A stretch of 64,000 bases of DNA from Mesorhizobium sp. Root554 (GCF_001427025.1 NZ_LMGA01000001.1:2139941-2203940); one strand, 5' to 3'. Positions 1 through 9,788 are shown, counted from the stretch's first letter. The notes: generated by a model from the letters alone, not told the origin. Made by a program: numbers and translations.

Positions 1-219
1 TGCGAAGGGACGATCACCAACATCTTCGCCGATTTCGGCGATGGCATCCTGGCCACGCCGCGCCTCGATTGCGGCTTGCTGCCCGGCGTCCTGCGCGCTG
101 AACTGCTCGATGTGCACAAGGCCGAAGAGACGGTTTTTTCCTTTGCCGATCTCCGCTCGGCCAAGTCGATTTTGGTCGGCAATTCGCTGCGCGGACTGAT
201 CCCGGCCACATTGGACTGA
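1..219 (+). CDS. Class IV PLP aminotransferase / aminodeoxychorismate lyase-like protein, C-terminal part
   Basis: The window opens inside this gene; 72 residues are read in frame 1 up to a TGA stop. The segment carries the class IV aminotransferase pattern CEGTITNIF followed by TPRLDCGLLPGVLR, which is typical of PabC (4-amino-4-deoxychorismate lyase) and of the lyase half of fused PabB-PabC proteins. In that family the protein releases pyruvate from aminodeoxychorismate to give p-aminobenzoate for folate synthesis. The upstream part is missing, so PabC alone, a PabBC fusion and a branched-chain or D-amino-acid aminotransferase cannot be fully separated. The p-aminobenzoate role is a family-based inference. 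Confidence 0.7.
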   Translation, partial: CEGTITNIFADFGDGILATPRLDCGLLPGVLRAELLDVHKAEETVFSFADLRSAKSILVGNSLRGLIPATLD

Positions 220-379
220 CCCCGGCGCCATTCGCAAAAATCCGGCTCCTGCCGCACGGTAACCGCCGGCCCGATTGGCGGTTTGTGCTGGTTTGTGACA
301 ATGATCTATGGTTTAGCGCCCTGACTGATGCCCTGAAAAGTCGTAGATTTTGAAACAATTTCGAGGAGTTGGCTAAAAA

Positions 380-1825
380 ATGGCGAATGAATCCTGGCCC
401 GTCCATGGAGAAATCACCGGTCCCGTCGTGATGATCGGTTTCGGTTCGATAGGCCGCGGCACGCTGCCGCTCATCGAGCGCCATTTCAAGTTCGACAAGT
501 CGCGCATGACCGTCATCGATCCTCGCGACATCGACCGCAAATTGCTCGATGACCGCGGCATCACCTTCATGCAGGAAGCGGTGACCAGGAAGAACTACAA
601 GAAGCTGCTGACCCCGCTTCTCACCGAAGGCGGCGGCCAGGGCTTCTGCGTCAATCTTTCGGTCGACACCTCGTCGCTGGAACTGATGAAGCTCTGCCGC
701 AAGCTTGGCGTGCTCTACATCGATACGGTGATCGAGCCGTGGCTCGGTTTCTATTTCGACGACAAGGCCGACAACGCCTCGCGCACCAACTATGCGTTGC
801 GCCAGACCGTTCGCGAAGAGGTCGAAAAGAACCCGGGCGGCACGACCGCGCTTTCGTGCTGCGGCGCCAATCCGGGCATGGTTTCGTGGTTCGTCAAGCA
901 GGCGCTGGTCAATCTCGCCACCGATCTCGGCCTGGAGTTCTCCGAACCCGCGACCGGCGACCGCGAAGGCTGGGCCAGGCTCATGCAGCAGGCCGGCGTC
1001 AAGGGCATCCACATCGCCGAGCGCGATACCCAGCGCGCCAAGAAGCCGAAACCGATGAACGTGTTCTGGAACACCTGGTCGGTGGAAGGCTTCATTTCCG
1101 AGGGCCTGCAGCCGGCGGAGCTCGGCTGGGGCACCCACGAGGACTGGATGCCCAAGAACGCCAGGCAGTACAAGCATGGTCCGCAGTCCGCCATCTATCT
1201 CGAGCAGCCCGGCGCCAACACCCGCGTCCGCACCTGGTGCCCGACGCCGGGGCCGCAATACGGCTTCCTCGTCACCCACAACGAGGCGATCTCCGTCGCC
1301 GATTTCTTCACGGTGCGCGGCAAGAAGGGCAAGGTCCACTACCGCCCGACCTGTCACTATGCCTACCACCCCTGCAACGATGCCCTGCTCTCGCTCGACG
1401 AGATGTTCGGCGCAGCCGGCAAGGCGCAGCCGGTGCAGCACGTTCTCGACGAGAACGAGCTGGTCGACGGCGTCGACGAGCTCGGCGTGCTGCTCTACGG
1501 CCACGCCAGGAACGCCTACTGGTTCGGCTCGCAGCTTTCATTGCAGGAAGCCCGCAAGCTTGCTCCCTACCAGAACGCCACCGGCATGCAGGTCACGTCG
1601 GCGGTTCTCGCCGGCATGGTCTGGGCGCTCGAAAACCCGGAGGCCGGCATCGTCGAGGCCGACGAGATGGACTACCGGCGCTGCCTCGAAATCCAGATGC
1701 CGTATCTGGGGCCGGTCAAGGGCTACTACACCGACTGGACGCCTCTCGAGGGACGGCCCGGGCTTTTCCACGAGGACATCGACAAGAAAGACCCGTGGCA
1801 GTTCCGCAACATCCTGGTCAGATAG
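380..1825 (+). CDS. hss: Homospermidine synthase
   Basis: This cytosolic NAD-dependent enzyme joins two putrescine molecules (or spermidine and putrescine) to sym-homospermidine, the typical polyamine of rhizobia. The 481-residue length fits the bacterial family. A Rossmann motif GFGSIGRG lies at residues 20-27, and the segment WNTWSVEGFISEG near residues 230-242 matches the substrate-pocket region of characterised bacterial HSS, where a conserved Trp and Glu hold the substrate. The ATG at 380 follows a GAGGAG-like ribosome binding site at about 362. It stands alone on the plus strand about 160 bases after the preceding gene. Saccharopine dehydrogenase is a structural relative, but the overall sequence is that of HSS. 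Confidence 0.95.
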   Translation: MANESWPVHGEITGPVVMIGFGSIGRGTLPLIERHFKFDKSRMTVIDPRDIDRKLLDDRGITFMQEAVTRKNYKKLLTPLLTEGGGQGFCVNLSVDTSSLELMKLCRKLGVLYIDTVIEPWLGFYFDDKADNASRTNYALRQTVREEVEKNPGGTTALSCCGANPGMVSWFVKQALVNLATDLGLEFSEPATGDREGWARLMQQAGVKGIHIAERDTQRAKKPKPMNVFWNTWSVEGFISEGLQPAELGWGTHEDWMPKNARQYKHGPQSAIYLEQPGANTRVRTWCPTPGPQYGFLVTHNEAISVADFFTVRGKKGKVHYRPTCHYAYHPCNDALLSLDEMFGAAGKAQPVQHVLDENELVDGVDELGVLLYGHARNAYWFGSQLSLQEARKLAPYQNATGMQVTSAVLAGMVWALENPEAGIVEADEMDYRRCLEIQMPYLGPVKGYYTDWTPLEGRPGLFHEDIDKKDPWQFRNILVR

Positions 1826-1911
1826 CGCCAGCCCCCCTCCCTTTCGACGCCTTGCAATCGCCCGGAAATCGGGCGATTGAAATGGAGCGGATCGAGGAGA
1901 GGACTTCATTG

Positions 1912-2292
1912 ATGAACACAGCGCGCAAAATGCTTCCGGCTGGTTGCGCAGCCGCCTTGGCGGTCATGCTTGCCGCCTGCACCACCAGCGGACCGCCCGA
2001 GCCGTCAATGGGCCAGCAGGCGCCGAGCGGCGTCGAAGGCTCATGGATCGACGCCAAGGGCACCGGCCTGTCGACACTGGCGGGCGGACGCTTCCAGACC
2101 GTTGCCACCGACACAGGCCAGAAACTGTCCGACGGCAGCTATACGATGACGGGCGCAGCCTCCGTTGAAATCAACGGCACATCGCTGATCCGCCAGTCGG
2201 GCATCAGCTTCAACTGTCTGCTTGTTTCGATCAACCAGATGAACTGCACCAGCGCCTCCGGCCAGAATTTCGTTCTGACGCGGCGCGTCTGA
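1912..2292 (+). CDS. omp10: Outer membrane lipoprotein of the Omp10 family
   Basis: A 126-residue lipoprotein. The signal peptide ends in the lipobox LAAC, so Cys23 should be lipidated. The mature part contains GVEGSWIDAKG, a TDTGQKLSDGSY segment and the C-terminal pattern NCTSASGQNFVLTRRV, which closely matches Brucella Omp10. Omp10 is an outer-membrane surface lipoprotein whose molecular function is not settled; family members resemble small protease-inhibitor (Inh/AprI) folds. The start at 1912 is preceded by GAGGAGAGG. A strong rho-independent terminator follows at 2314, so the gene is probably monocistronic. Confidence 0.9.
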   Translation: MNTARKMLPAGCAAALAVMLAACTTSGPPEPSMGQQAPSGVEGSWIDAKGTGLSTLAGGRFQTVATDTGQKLSDGSYTMTGAASVEINGTSLIRQSGISFNCLLVSINQMNCTSASGQNFVLTRRV

Positions 2293-2313
2293 GACCACGG
2301 GCATTTCAATCCA

Positions 2314-2343
2314 GGGCAGCGGCTCGCCGCTGCCCTTTTGTTT
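2314..2343 (+). terminator. Rho-independent terminator after omp10
   Basis: A perfect 9-bp stem (GGGCAGCGG / CCGCTGCCC) with a CTCG tetraloop is followed by TTTTGTTT. It lies 21 bases after the omp10 stop codon. Confidence 0.85.
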
Positions 2344-2539
2344 GCGTCAACCGCCTGCATCTATCCGTAAAGGCATTTGCGCCAGGCGCCGGATGCCTGC
2401 CCCGACTTCGCCGGCAAACCGAGCCGCGATTCCGCTTGCATCCATAAAACCGGGGTGTGAACATGGCTGCCAGGGAAGCCGTTACACGCCAGTCAAACAA
2501 GGCGGTTAAACGCCTGAAGCGATCCATCGGGAGAATGCA

Positions 2540-4726
2540 ATGAAGAAACTCGCCGCCATCGCCGCTCTGTCGGCATCGACGCTCGGTATGGGCACGGGCG
2601 CGTCCTTTGCCGACTACACGTTGAACATTCTTCACATCAACGACTGGCACAGCCGCATCGAAAGCAACAACAAGTATGAATCGACCTGCTCTGCCGAGGA
2701 GGAGACCAAGGGCGAGTGCATCGGCGGCGCGGCAAGGCTGCTGACCGCCATCGCGCAGGAGCGCAAGAAACTCGACGGCCAGAACGTGCTGCTGCTCAAC
2801 GGCGGCGACAATTTCCAGGGCTCGCTTTTCTACACCACCTACAAGGGCAAGGTGGAAGCGGAATTCCTGAATGAGATGAAGTTCGACGCCATGACCGTCG
2901 GCAACCACGAGTTCGACGACGGCGAAGACGCGCTGGCGCCGTTCCTGGATGTCATCAAGTTCCCGGTTCTGTCGGCCAATGTGAAGGCCAGCGCCGCCGC
3001 CAAAATCGGCGACCGCATCAAGCCCTCGGTCGTGCTCGATGTCGGCGGCCAGAAGATCGGCATCGTCGGCGCGGTGACCACGGAAACGCCGGACATCGCA
3101 TCGCCGGGTCCCAACATCGCCATCGAGGACGACGTCAAGACCATCACCGCCGAAGTCGAGAAGCTGAAGGGCGAAGGCATCAACAAGATCATCGCGCTGA
3201 CCCATGTCGGCTATCCGCGCGACAAGGAGATGATCGCCAGGATTCCCGGCATCGACATCGTCGTCGGCGGCCACACCCATTCATTGCTGTCGAACACCGA
3301 CGCCAAGGCCGAAGGCCCGTATCCGACGATGATCGACAATCCCGACGGCTACAAGGTGCCAGTCACCCAGGCCGCGTCCTATTCGAAATATCTCGGCGAG
3401 TTCAAGGTCGTCTTCGACGACAATGGCGTCGTCAAGGAAGCCAGCGGCGACCCGATCTATCTCGACAAGTCGATCACGCCGGACGCCGCCGCGCTCGTCC
3501 GCATCAAGGAACTGGGCGCGCCGATCGAGGAGCTGAAAAACAAGGAAGTCGGCGAGACCTCCGGCCCGGTCGACGGCAGCCGCGAAACCTGCCGGGCGCG
3601 CGAATGCGAGATGGGCAACCTCGTCTCCGACGCCATTCTCGACCGCGTCAAGGATCAGGGCGTCTCCATCGTCGTCTCCAACGGCGGCGGCCTGCGCGCC
3701 TCCATCGACCAGGGCAAGGTGACGATGGGCGAAGTTCTGACTGTACTGCCCTTCCAGAACACCGTCGCCACCTTCCAGATCGCCGGCAAGGATCTCGTGG
3801 CCGGGCTGGAGAGCGGCGTCAGCCAGCTCGAGGACGGCGCCGGCCGCTTCCCGCAGGTCGCCGGGCTGAAATATTCGTTCGACAAGTCGGTCGCGCCGAA
3901 CCAGGGCCGCGTCAAGGATGTCCAGGTGATGGATGGCGGCGAATGGAAGCCGATCGATCCCGAGAAGGACTATCTGGTCGCCACCAACAACTACGTGCGC
4001 CAGGGCGGCGACGGCTACAAGGTCTTCGCCGACAAGGCCAAGAACGCTTATGACTACGGTCCGGGCCTGGAACAGGTCGTGGCCGACTACATCAGCGCCC
4101 ACAGCCCGTACCAGCCGAAGGTTGAGGGCCGCATCACCGAGGTAGCAGCTGCCACCACGGCACAACCGGCCAAGTCTGCCGAAGCAGAACCAGCCAAGCC
4201 GGCTGACGCCAAGCCGGCTGAGGCGGCACAGGCCCCTGCTCCCGTTCCGGCGGCTCCAGCGCCTGCCGCCCCGGCACCAACCGAAGCAACTCCCGCGGCT
4301 CCTGCTCCGGCAGCTCCAGCAACTCCAGCGACGGCAGCCCCTGCACCGGCGCCCGCACAGCCCGCTCCGGCAACGACCGAGGCTGCGCCCGCGCCGAAAC
4401 TGCCCGACCTGCCGGCCGGCTCCGCCGACATCGCCAAGACGCCGCCGACCGCTCCTGCCGAAGCCCCCGCGTCAGCGGCTCCGGCACCGGTCGCGAACCA
4501 GCCCGGCAATGCGGCATCACCAGCCCAGCCAGCAACGGATACGGCAGCGCCTGCCTCCGGAGCGGAGACAACGCACGCGATCGTCAAGGGCGATACCTAT
4601 TGGGACATCGCCGAGCAGGCCTATGGCGACGGCGCGAAATGGAAACGCATCTCGGAAGCCAATCCGGAATATCAGCCGCGCCACCTGCCGGTCGGCGTCG
4701 ATCTGAAGATTCCGGCCGCGAACTGA
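2540..4726 (+). CDS. Secreted 5'-nucleotidase / 2',3'-cyclic phosphodiesterase (UshA family) with LysM tail
   Basis: A periplasmic or surface nucleotidase that should dephosphorylate extracellular nucleotides. A Sec signal peptide (about residues 1-24) precedes a metallophosphatase domain with metal-binding motifs HINDWH, GGDNFQGS, GNHEFDDG and GGHTHS (residues about 28-250). The C-terminal substrate domain follows (about 330-530; NGGGLRASID, VRQGGDGY). Then comes an approximately 140-residue linker of Pro-Ala repeats, and finally a LysM-like domain (HAIVKGDTYWDIA, about 677-728) that should hold the protein at peptidoglycan. At 728 residues it is about 180 longer than E. coli UshA because of the linker and LysM. 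A terminator follows at 4748. Confidence 0.9.
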   Translation: MKKLAAIAALSASTLGMGTGASFADYTLNILHINDWHSRIESNNKYESTCSAEEETKGECIGGAARLLTAIAQERKKLDGQNVLLLNGGDNFQGSLFYTTYKGKVEAEFLNEMKFDAMTVGNHEFDDGEDALAPFLDVIKFPVLSANVKASAAAKIGDRIKPSVVLDVGGQKIGIVGAVTTETPDIASPGPNIAIEDDVKTITAEVEKLKGEGINKIIALTHVGYPRDKEMIARIPGIDIVVGGHTHSLLSNTDAKAEGPYPTMIDNPDGYKVPVTQAASYSKYLGEFKVVFDDNGVVKEASGDPIYLDKSITPDAAALVRIKELGAPIEELKNKEVGETSGPVDGSRETCRARECEMGNLVSDAILDRVKDQGVSIVVSNGGGLRASIDQGKVTMGEVLTVLPFQNTVATFQIAGKDLVAGLESGVSQLEDGAGRFPQVAGLKYSFDKSVAPNQGRVKDVQVMDGGEWKPIDPEKDYLVATNNYVRQGGDGYKVFADKAKNAYDYGPGLEQVVADYISAHSPYQPKVEGRITEVAAATTAQPAKSAEAEPAKPADAKPAEAAQAPAPVPAAPAPAAPAPTEATPAAPAPAAPATPATAAPAPAPAQPAPATTEAAPAPKLPDLPAGSADIAKTPPTAPAEAPASAAPAPVANQPGNAASPAQPATDTAAPASGAETTHAIVKGDTYWDIAEQAYGDGAKWKRISEANPEYQPRHLPVGVDLKIPAAN

Positions 4727-4747
4727 GGCCGCTTTTCAACGAAATGG

Positions 4748-4780
4748 CACCCGCCCACACAGACCGGGCGGGTGTTTTCG
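4748..4780 (+). terminator. Rho-independent terminator after the 5'-nucleotidase gene
   Basis: A 9-bp stem CACCCGCCC / GGGCGGGTG encloses a 9-base loop and is followed by a TTTTCGTT tail. Confidence 0.85.
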
Positions 4781-4851
4781 TTCCACGCTCCTCTTCCGGG
4801 TGCGGCTACAGGTGGCATTGAAATGCCCCCGCGGATCGCTAGTTTCCGGCC

Positions 4852-5943
4852 ATGCCCAACGGAACAGCAGATAGAACCCAGGTGAAGCCCGCACGCTCTC
4901 CCGCATCCCGGTCAAGGATCCCCGCCGAGCTGCCGGCCGCTCACCCGCCGGTGAAAACCGGCAAGGTCGGCGTCATGCTGCTCAATCTCGGCACGCCGGA
5001 CGGCACCGATTTCAAGCCGATGTGGCGTTACCTGCGTGAATTCCTGTCCGATCCGCGCGTCATCGAGCTCAACAAGGCGATCTGGTATCCGATCCTCTAC
5101 GGCCTGGTGCTGACGACCCGGCCGAAGAAGTCAGGCGCCAACTACGACCGGATATGGAACCGGGAACGCGACGAGTCGCCGCTGCGAACCTTCACGCGCA
5201 GCCAGGCCGAGAAGCTTTCCGCTGCCCTGACCGATATGCCGGATGTCGTCGTCGACTGGGCCATGCGCTACGGCAACCCGTCAACCGCGAGCGTTGCCGA
5301 GAAGCTGCGCGCGCAAGGCTGCGAGCGCATCCTGTCCTTCCCGCTCTATCCGCAATATTCGGCGACCACGACGGCCACCGCCAACGACCAGCTTTTCCGC
5401 GCGCTGATGACGATGCGCCGGGCGCCGGCCGTGCGCACCGTCCCGCCCTACTATGACGAGCCAGCCTATATCGACGCGCTGGCCAATTCGATAAAGGCGC
5501 ATCTGGCCACGCTGGCGTTCGAACCGGAAGTGGTCATCGCCTCCTATCACGGCATCCCCAAGCCCTATTTCGAGAAGGGTGACCCCTACTACTGCCACTG
5601 CCAGAAAACGACGCGGCTGTTGCGTGAGAAGCTCGGCTGGAGCGAGCAGAAACTGATCGCCACTTTCCAGTCGCGCTTCGGCGCGCAGGAGTGGTTGCAG
5701 CCTTATACGGACAAGACTGTCGAGAAGCTGGCCAGGGAAGGCGTCAAATCCATCGCCATCGTCAATCCCGGCTTTTCGGTCGACTGCATCGAGACGCTGG
5801 ACGAGATCGGCCGCGAAGTACGCGACGAATTCCTGCACGCAGGCGGCGAGAACTTCGCTCATATCCCCTGCCTCAACGACAGCGCCGACGGCATGGCGGT
5901 GATCGAAGCCCTGGTGCGGCGGGAGCTTTCCGGCTGGGCCTAG
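4852..5943 (+). CDS. hemH: Ferrochelatase
   Basis: Inserts ferrous iron into protoporphyrin IX in the last step of heme synthesis. The 363-residue protein carries the family hallmarks: MLLNLGTPDG near the N-terminus of the chelatase fold, the catalytic His in ASYHGIP, the CHCQKT segment and the signature FQSRFGAQEWLQPYTD. An N-terminal extension of about 40 residues precedes the conserved core; a later start cannot be excluded. It lies 60 bases upstream of a FAD oxidoreductase gene and may share its transcript. Confidence 0.95.
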   Translation: MPNGTADRTQVKPARSPASRSRIPAELPAAHPPVKTGKVGVMLLNLGTPDGTDFKPMWRYLREFLSDPRVIELNKAIWYPILYGLVLTTRPKKSGANYDRIWNRERDESPLRTFTRSQAEKLSAALTDMPDVVVDWAMRYGNPSTASVAEKLRAQGCERILSFPLYPQYSATTTATANDQLFRALMTMRRAPAVRTVPPYYDEPAYIDALANSIKAHLATLAFEPEVVIASYHGIPKPYFEKGDPYYCHCQKTTRLLREKLGWSEQKLIATFQSRFGAQEWLQPYTDKTVEKLAREGVKSIAIVNPGFSVDCIETLDEIGREVRDEFLHAGGENFAHIPCLNDSADGMAVIEALVRRELSGWA

Positions 5944-6004
5944 GGCGAGCGCTCGGAACCGAAGGTTCCAACACACGTTGACGAGGGCCTTTGCGAGGAC
6001 CTCG

Positions 6005-7216
6005 ATGAAACGAAAACTTGACCTCAGGACCGGCCGCCCGGTCTGGTTCGCATACCGTGCGGCAACCGTGCCCACAGAAAAGCTGACGCGCGACATCAAG
6101 ACCGACGTTTTGGTGGTCGGCATGGGCGTCAGCGGCGCCATGATCGCCGAAGCGCTGACCGCGCGCGGCCATGCGGTGGTCTGCATTGATCGCCGCGGGC
6201 CTCTCAAGGGTTCGACTGCTGCCACGACCGCGCTCGTGCAGTTCGAGATCGACCAGCCCCTCACAACGCTTTCCGGCATGATCGGCAAGGAAAAGGCCAT
6301 GCAGGCGTGGCGGCGTTCGCGCCTCGCGGTCTCGAATCTCCAGGGCCGCATTGCCGAGCTGGGCATCGACTGCCGCCTTGTGGCCCGGCCATCGCTCTAT
6401 CTGGCCGGCGATGTCATGGGCTCCAGCGAGTTGGAAACCGAGGCCAGGGCGCGGCGGCAGGCCGGCATTGGCGCATTCTATCTCCCCCGCAAAGCCCTCG
6501 AAGACCGCTTCGGCATCAAACGACCGGGCGCTGTCCTCAGCCGTGACAATCTCGCGCTCGACCCGCGCATGCTGACCGCCGGCCTGCTGTTGAAAACGCT
6601 GGAACGCGGCGCGCGGTTTTACGCCCCCGTCGAAGCAGCCGCCCTCGAGGATGACCGCGACGGCGTGACGGTGGCGACGAAGTCCGGACCGACGATCCGG
6701 GCCAGGCATCTGGTGTTGGCGACCGGCTATGAACTGATGGACATGGTGCCGCGCGCCAAGCACCAGATCATCTCCACCTGGGCCATTGCCACGCGACCGC
6801 AGAAGCAGGCGGTCTGGCCGGAAGAGGCGTTCATCTGGGAGGCGTCCGACCCCTATCTCTACATGCGCACGACCGCGGACGGCCGTGTCATCTGCGGCGG
6901 CGAGGACGAGGATTTTTCCGACGAAGAGGAACGGGACAGACTGATCCCGGCAAAGAGCGCCCGCATCGCAGCCAAGCTTTCCAGGCTCTTTCCGGGGCTG
7001 GACACCGAACCGGAATTTTCCTGGGCCGGCGCGTTCGGCACCACGACCACCGGTCTGCCCTATATCGGCGCCATACCGCGCCATCCGCGCATCCACGCCG
7101 TCATGGGCTATGGCGGCAACGGCATCACCTTTTCACAGATCGCATCGGAAGTCCTCGCTTCGGCGCTCGATGGCGTCGAGGATGCCGACGCCGCGCTCTT
7201 CGGCTTCAACCGCTGA
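6005..7216 (+). CDS. FAD-dependent oxidoreductase of the D-amino-acid oxidase (DAO) family
   Basis: A 403-residue flavoprotein. The N-terminal dinucleotide-binding motif VVGMGVSGAMIAEAL is followed by an acidic/basic strand end (CIDRRG), and the C-terminal FAD-contact motif GYGGNGITFSQIASEVL is typical of glycine oxidase, GlpD and sarcosine-oxidase-type enzymes. The substrate is not evident; an amine or amino acid is likely from the family. The start at 6005 is chosen because GAGGACCTCG precedes it and residue 1 leads directly into the conserved part. Confidence 0.8.
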   Translation: MKRKLDLRTGRPVWFAYRAATVPTEKLTRDIKTDVLVVGMGVSGAMIAEALTARGHAVVCIDRRGPLKGSTAATTALVQFEIDQPLTTLSGMIGKEKAMQAWRRSRLAVSNLQGRIAELGIDCRLVARPSLYLAGDVMGSSELETEARARRQAGIGAFYLPRKALEDRFGIKRPGAVLSRDNLALDPRMLTAGLLLKTLERGARFYAPVEAAALEDDRDGVTVATKSGPTIRARHLVLATGYELMDMVPRAKHQIISTWAIATRPQKQAVWPEEAFIWEASDPYLYMRTTADGRVICGGEDEDFSDEEERDRLIPAKSARIAAKLSRLFPGLDTEPEFSWAGAFGTTTTGLPYIGAIPRHPRIHAVMGYGGNGITFSQIASEVLASALDGVEDADAALFGFNR

Positions 7217-7323
7217 GACCTATCCAACAAACCGCCTGGTCCCCGATTGTAACGCCCCGGAAACATCCTTAAGTGTTTTTGGACGCGAAGATGGGCTTGG
7301 CGCTGCGATCGAGGGAGAAGCAG

Positions 7324-8274
7324 ATGGATTTCACCGGTTACGATGTCGTCATTCCGGTTCTTGTCGTTCTTGTCCTGCTTATCCTCTTCACCGGCGTCAA
7401 GACGGTGCCGCAAGGCTACAACTATACCGTCGAGCGTTTCGGCCGCTACACCAAGACGCTGGAGCCCGGCCTCAACCTGATCGTCCCCTTCATCGACCGC
7501 ATCGGCGCCAAGATGAACATGATGGAGCAGGTGCTCGACGTTCCCACGCAGGAGATCATCACCCGCGACAACGCCATCGTCGCCGTCGACGGCGTCGCTT
7601 TCTACCAGGTGCTCAACGCGCCGCAGGCGGCCTACCAGGTCGCCGGGCTGCAGAACGCCATCCTCAACCTCACCATGACCAACATCCGCACGGTCATGGG
7701 TTCGATGGATCTGGACGAACTGCTCTCCAACCGCGACGCCATCAACGAGCGCCTGCTGCGCGTCGTCGACGAGGCTGCGCACCCCTGGGGCATCAAGATA
7801 ACCCGCGTCGAAATCAAGGACATCAATCCGCCGGCAAATCTGGTGGAATCCATGGGCCGCCAGATGATGGCGGAACGCAACAAGCGCGCGCAGATCCTCG
7901 AAGCGGAAGGTCTCAAGCAGTCGCAGATCCTCGAGGCCGAAGGACGCAAGGAAGCCGCCTTCCGCGACGCCGAAGCCCGCGAACGATCGGCGGAAGCCGA
8001 AGCCCGCGCCACGCAGGTCGTCTCGGAGGCGATTTCGAAGGGTGACGTGCAGGCTTTGAACTACTTCGTCGCCCAGAAATACACAGAGGCTCTGACCCGC
8101 ATCGGTTCGGCCAGCAATTCCAAGCTTGTGCTGATGCCGATAGAGGCCTCGTCGCTGATCGGTACGCTTGGCGGCATCGGCGAAATTGCCCGTGAAGTGT
8201 TCAAGGGCGACGGACAAGGCAGCGGCCAGAGAGCGGCGGGCCGTCCGCCCGTCGTTCGCTCCGGCGAAAGCTGA
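7324..8274 (+). CDS. SPFH/Band-7 membrane protein (QmcA/stomatin-like)
   Basis: A 316-residue membrane-anchored scaffold protein. One N-terminal hydrophobic segment (residues about 8-24) is followed by the SPFH core ([19 protein letters not shown], then [20 protein letters not shown]) and a long charged coiled coil rich in [24 protein letters not shown] repeats. Such proteins form membrane microdomain assemblies. The gene is followed after 17 bases by an NfeD-type gene; SPFH and NfeD proteins commonly form a functional pair. The ATG at 7324 has the better ribosome binding site (GGGAGAAG) than the earlier possible start at 7273. Confidence 0.9.
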   Translation: MDFTGYDVVIPVLVVLVLLILFTGVKTVPQGYNYTVERFGRYTKTLEPGLNLIVPFIDRIGAKMNMMEQVLDVPTQEIITRDNAIVAVDGVAFYQVLNAPQAAYQVAGLQNAILNLTMTNIRTVMGSMDLDELLSNRDAINERLLRVVDEAAHPWGIKITRVEIKDINPPANLVESMGRQMMAERNKRAQILEAEGLKQSQILEAEGRKEAAFRDAEARERSAEAEARATQVVSEAISKGDVQALNYFVAQKYTEALTRIGSASNSKLVLMPIEASSLIGTLGGIGEIAREVFKGDGQGSGQRAAGRPPVVRSGES

Positions 8275-8291
8275 CAGGCCGGGGCTGCACC

Positions 8292-8759
8292 ATGCTGGAG
8301 CGTCTGTTCACCGAACTCGGTCCCTGGAACTGGATGGTCCTGGGCCTTATCCTGCTGATCCTGGAAATCGTCGTTCCCGGCGTTTTCCTGCTGTGGATCG
8401 GTATAGCCGCCTTGCTGATCGGCGCCGTTTCGATGCTGATCTGGGACACCGCTTTCTGGGCCTGGCAGGTGCAGGTCGTCGCCTTCCTGCTGCTGTCCCT
8501 CATATCGGCCTATGTCGGCAAGAAGATCATCCGCGGGCGCGGAGACGTTTCCGACCAGCCTCTCCTCAATCGCCGCGGCGAACAGATGATCGGCAGGACG
8601 GCGACGCTTGCGGAGCCCATCCGCGAGGGCCGTGGCCGCATCCAGCTTGGTGATACGCTGTGGCGGGTTTCTGGTCCCGACCTGCCTGCCGGCGCCCGCG
8701 TGCGAGTCACCGGGGCTGCCGAAACCGATCTCGAACTGACCGTGGAAGCGATTTCCTAA
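8292..8759 (+). CDS. NfeD-like membrane protein
   Basis: A 155-residue protein with about three hydrophobic segments in the first 80 residues (MVLGLILLILEIVVPGVFLL and following), a short charged stretch, and a C-terminal OB-fold-like part (GRTATLAEPIREGRGRIQLG, TLWRVSGPDLPAGARVRVTG). This is the short NfeD architecture. It works with SPFH partners in membrane quality control; the partner gene lies immediately upstream. Confidence 0.88.
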   Translation: MLERLFTELGPWNWMVLGLILLILEIVVPGVFLLWIGIAALLIGAVSMLIWDTAFWAWQVQVVAFLLLSLISAYVGKKIIRGRGDVSDQPLLNRRGEQMIGRTATLAEPIREGRGRIQLGDTLWRVSGPDLPAGARVRVTGAAETDLELTVEAIS

Positions 8760-8786
8760 CCGGCGTTACGACTGGCTTCGAAGCCG

Positions 8787-9788
8787 TCAGGCCGCTCCGA
8801 TCCGCAGCAGGTCGTGCAGATGGACGAGGCCCACTGGCCGCCCCTCCTCGACGACGATCAGCGTTGTTATCGATGATGCGTTGATCGTTTGCAGCGCTGT
8901 CGCCACCAGTGTTTCAGGCCCGATGGCCTTGGGCTTCCGGGTCATGATCTCGTCCACGGACATGTTGAGCAGATCACGCCCGATCTGCCGCCTGATGTCG
9001 CCGTCGGTGACGATGCCGGCCAGCGAGCCGTCGGTGGCCGTCACCGCAACGCAGCCGAAGCCTTTTCGCGAAAGCTCTTCGATCGCCGCGCGCACGCCGG
9101 TGCCCAAAGTGACCAGCGGCACCTCATCGCCTGTATGCATCACCTCACGGACCTGAGTGAGGTTCGCGCCCAACTGGCCGCCGGGGTGGAAGGTGCGGAA
9201 ATGATCCGGCGTGAAGCCGCGCGCCTCCAGCAGCGCGATGGCCAGCGCGTCGCCCATGACAAGTTGCAGCAGCGTCGAGGTCGTCGGCGCCAGTCCGTGC
9301 GGACAGGCTTCCGGCGCGCGCGGCAGGGCCAGCACGACATCGGCCGCGCGCGCCAGCGCCGATTTCGGGCCCGCCGTGAGTGCGATCAGCGGAATCGAGA
9401 AGCGCCGCGAATAGGCTATGATGCCTTTCAGTTCGGCGCTCTCGCCCGACCATGACAGCGCGATGATGGCGTCGTCATTCGCGATCATGCCGAGATCGCC
9501 ATGGTTGGCTTCCGCCGGATGGACGAAGAAGGCCGGCGTGCCAGTCGAGGCCAGCGTCGCCGCGATCTTGGAACCGATGTGCCCGCTCTTGCCGACGCCG
9601 GTGACGATAACGCGTCCGTCGATGCCGGCGAGGATTTCAACAGCTTGCGCGAATGGCTCGGCCAATCCCGTTTCCAGGGCGGTCACCAGCGCATCCAACC
9701 CGGTGCGTTCGATCGACACCGTCCTCAGGCCCGACTCGATCGAGGCGCGGCCATACGGCTTTTTCTTCTTCAGCGATCCAGCATGCAT
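8787..9788 (-). CDS. kdsD: Arabinose-5-phosphate isomerase (KpsF/GutQ/KdsD family)
   Basis: Converts ribulose 5-phosphate to arabinose 5-phosphate, the precursor of KDO for lipopolysaccharide. The 333-residue protein has an N-terminal SIS sugar-isomerase domain (VTGVGKSGHIGSKIAATLAS, then HPAEANHGDLG and ALSWSGES) and two C-terminal CBS domains (MHTGDEVPLV to ATDGSLAGIVTDGDIRRQ, and MTRKPKAIGPETLV to the end). This is the canonical KdsD layout and length. It is convergent with the NfeD gene. Confidence 0.92.
   Translation of the reverse strand: MHAGSLKKKKPYGRASIESGLRTVSIERTGLDALVTALETGLAEPFAQAVEILAGIDGRVIVTGVGKSGHIGSKIAATLASTGTPAFFVHPAEANHGDLGMIANDDAIIALSWSGESAELKGIIAYSRRFSIPLIALTAGPKSALARAADVVLALPRAPEACPHGLAPTTSTLLQLVMGDALAIALLEARGFTPDHFRTFHPGGQLGANLTQVREVMHTGDEVPLVTLGTGVRAAIEELSRKGFGCVAVTATDGSLAGIVTDGDIRRQIGRDLLNMSVDEIMTRKPKAIGPETLVATALQTINASSITTLIVVEEGRPVGLVHLHDLLRIGAA

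Noticed and set aside
4135..4560. Tandem repeat array or CRISPR-like region
   Set aside because: The repetition comes from Ala-Pro codons in the linker of the nucleotidase; there are no spacers or regular repeats.
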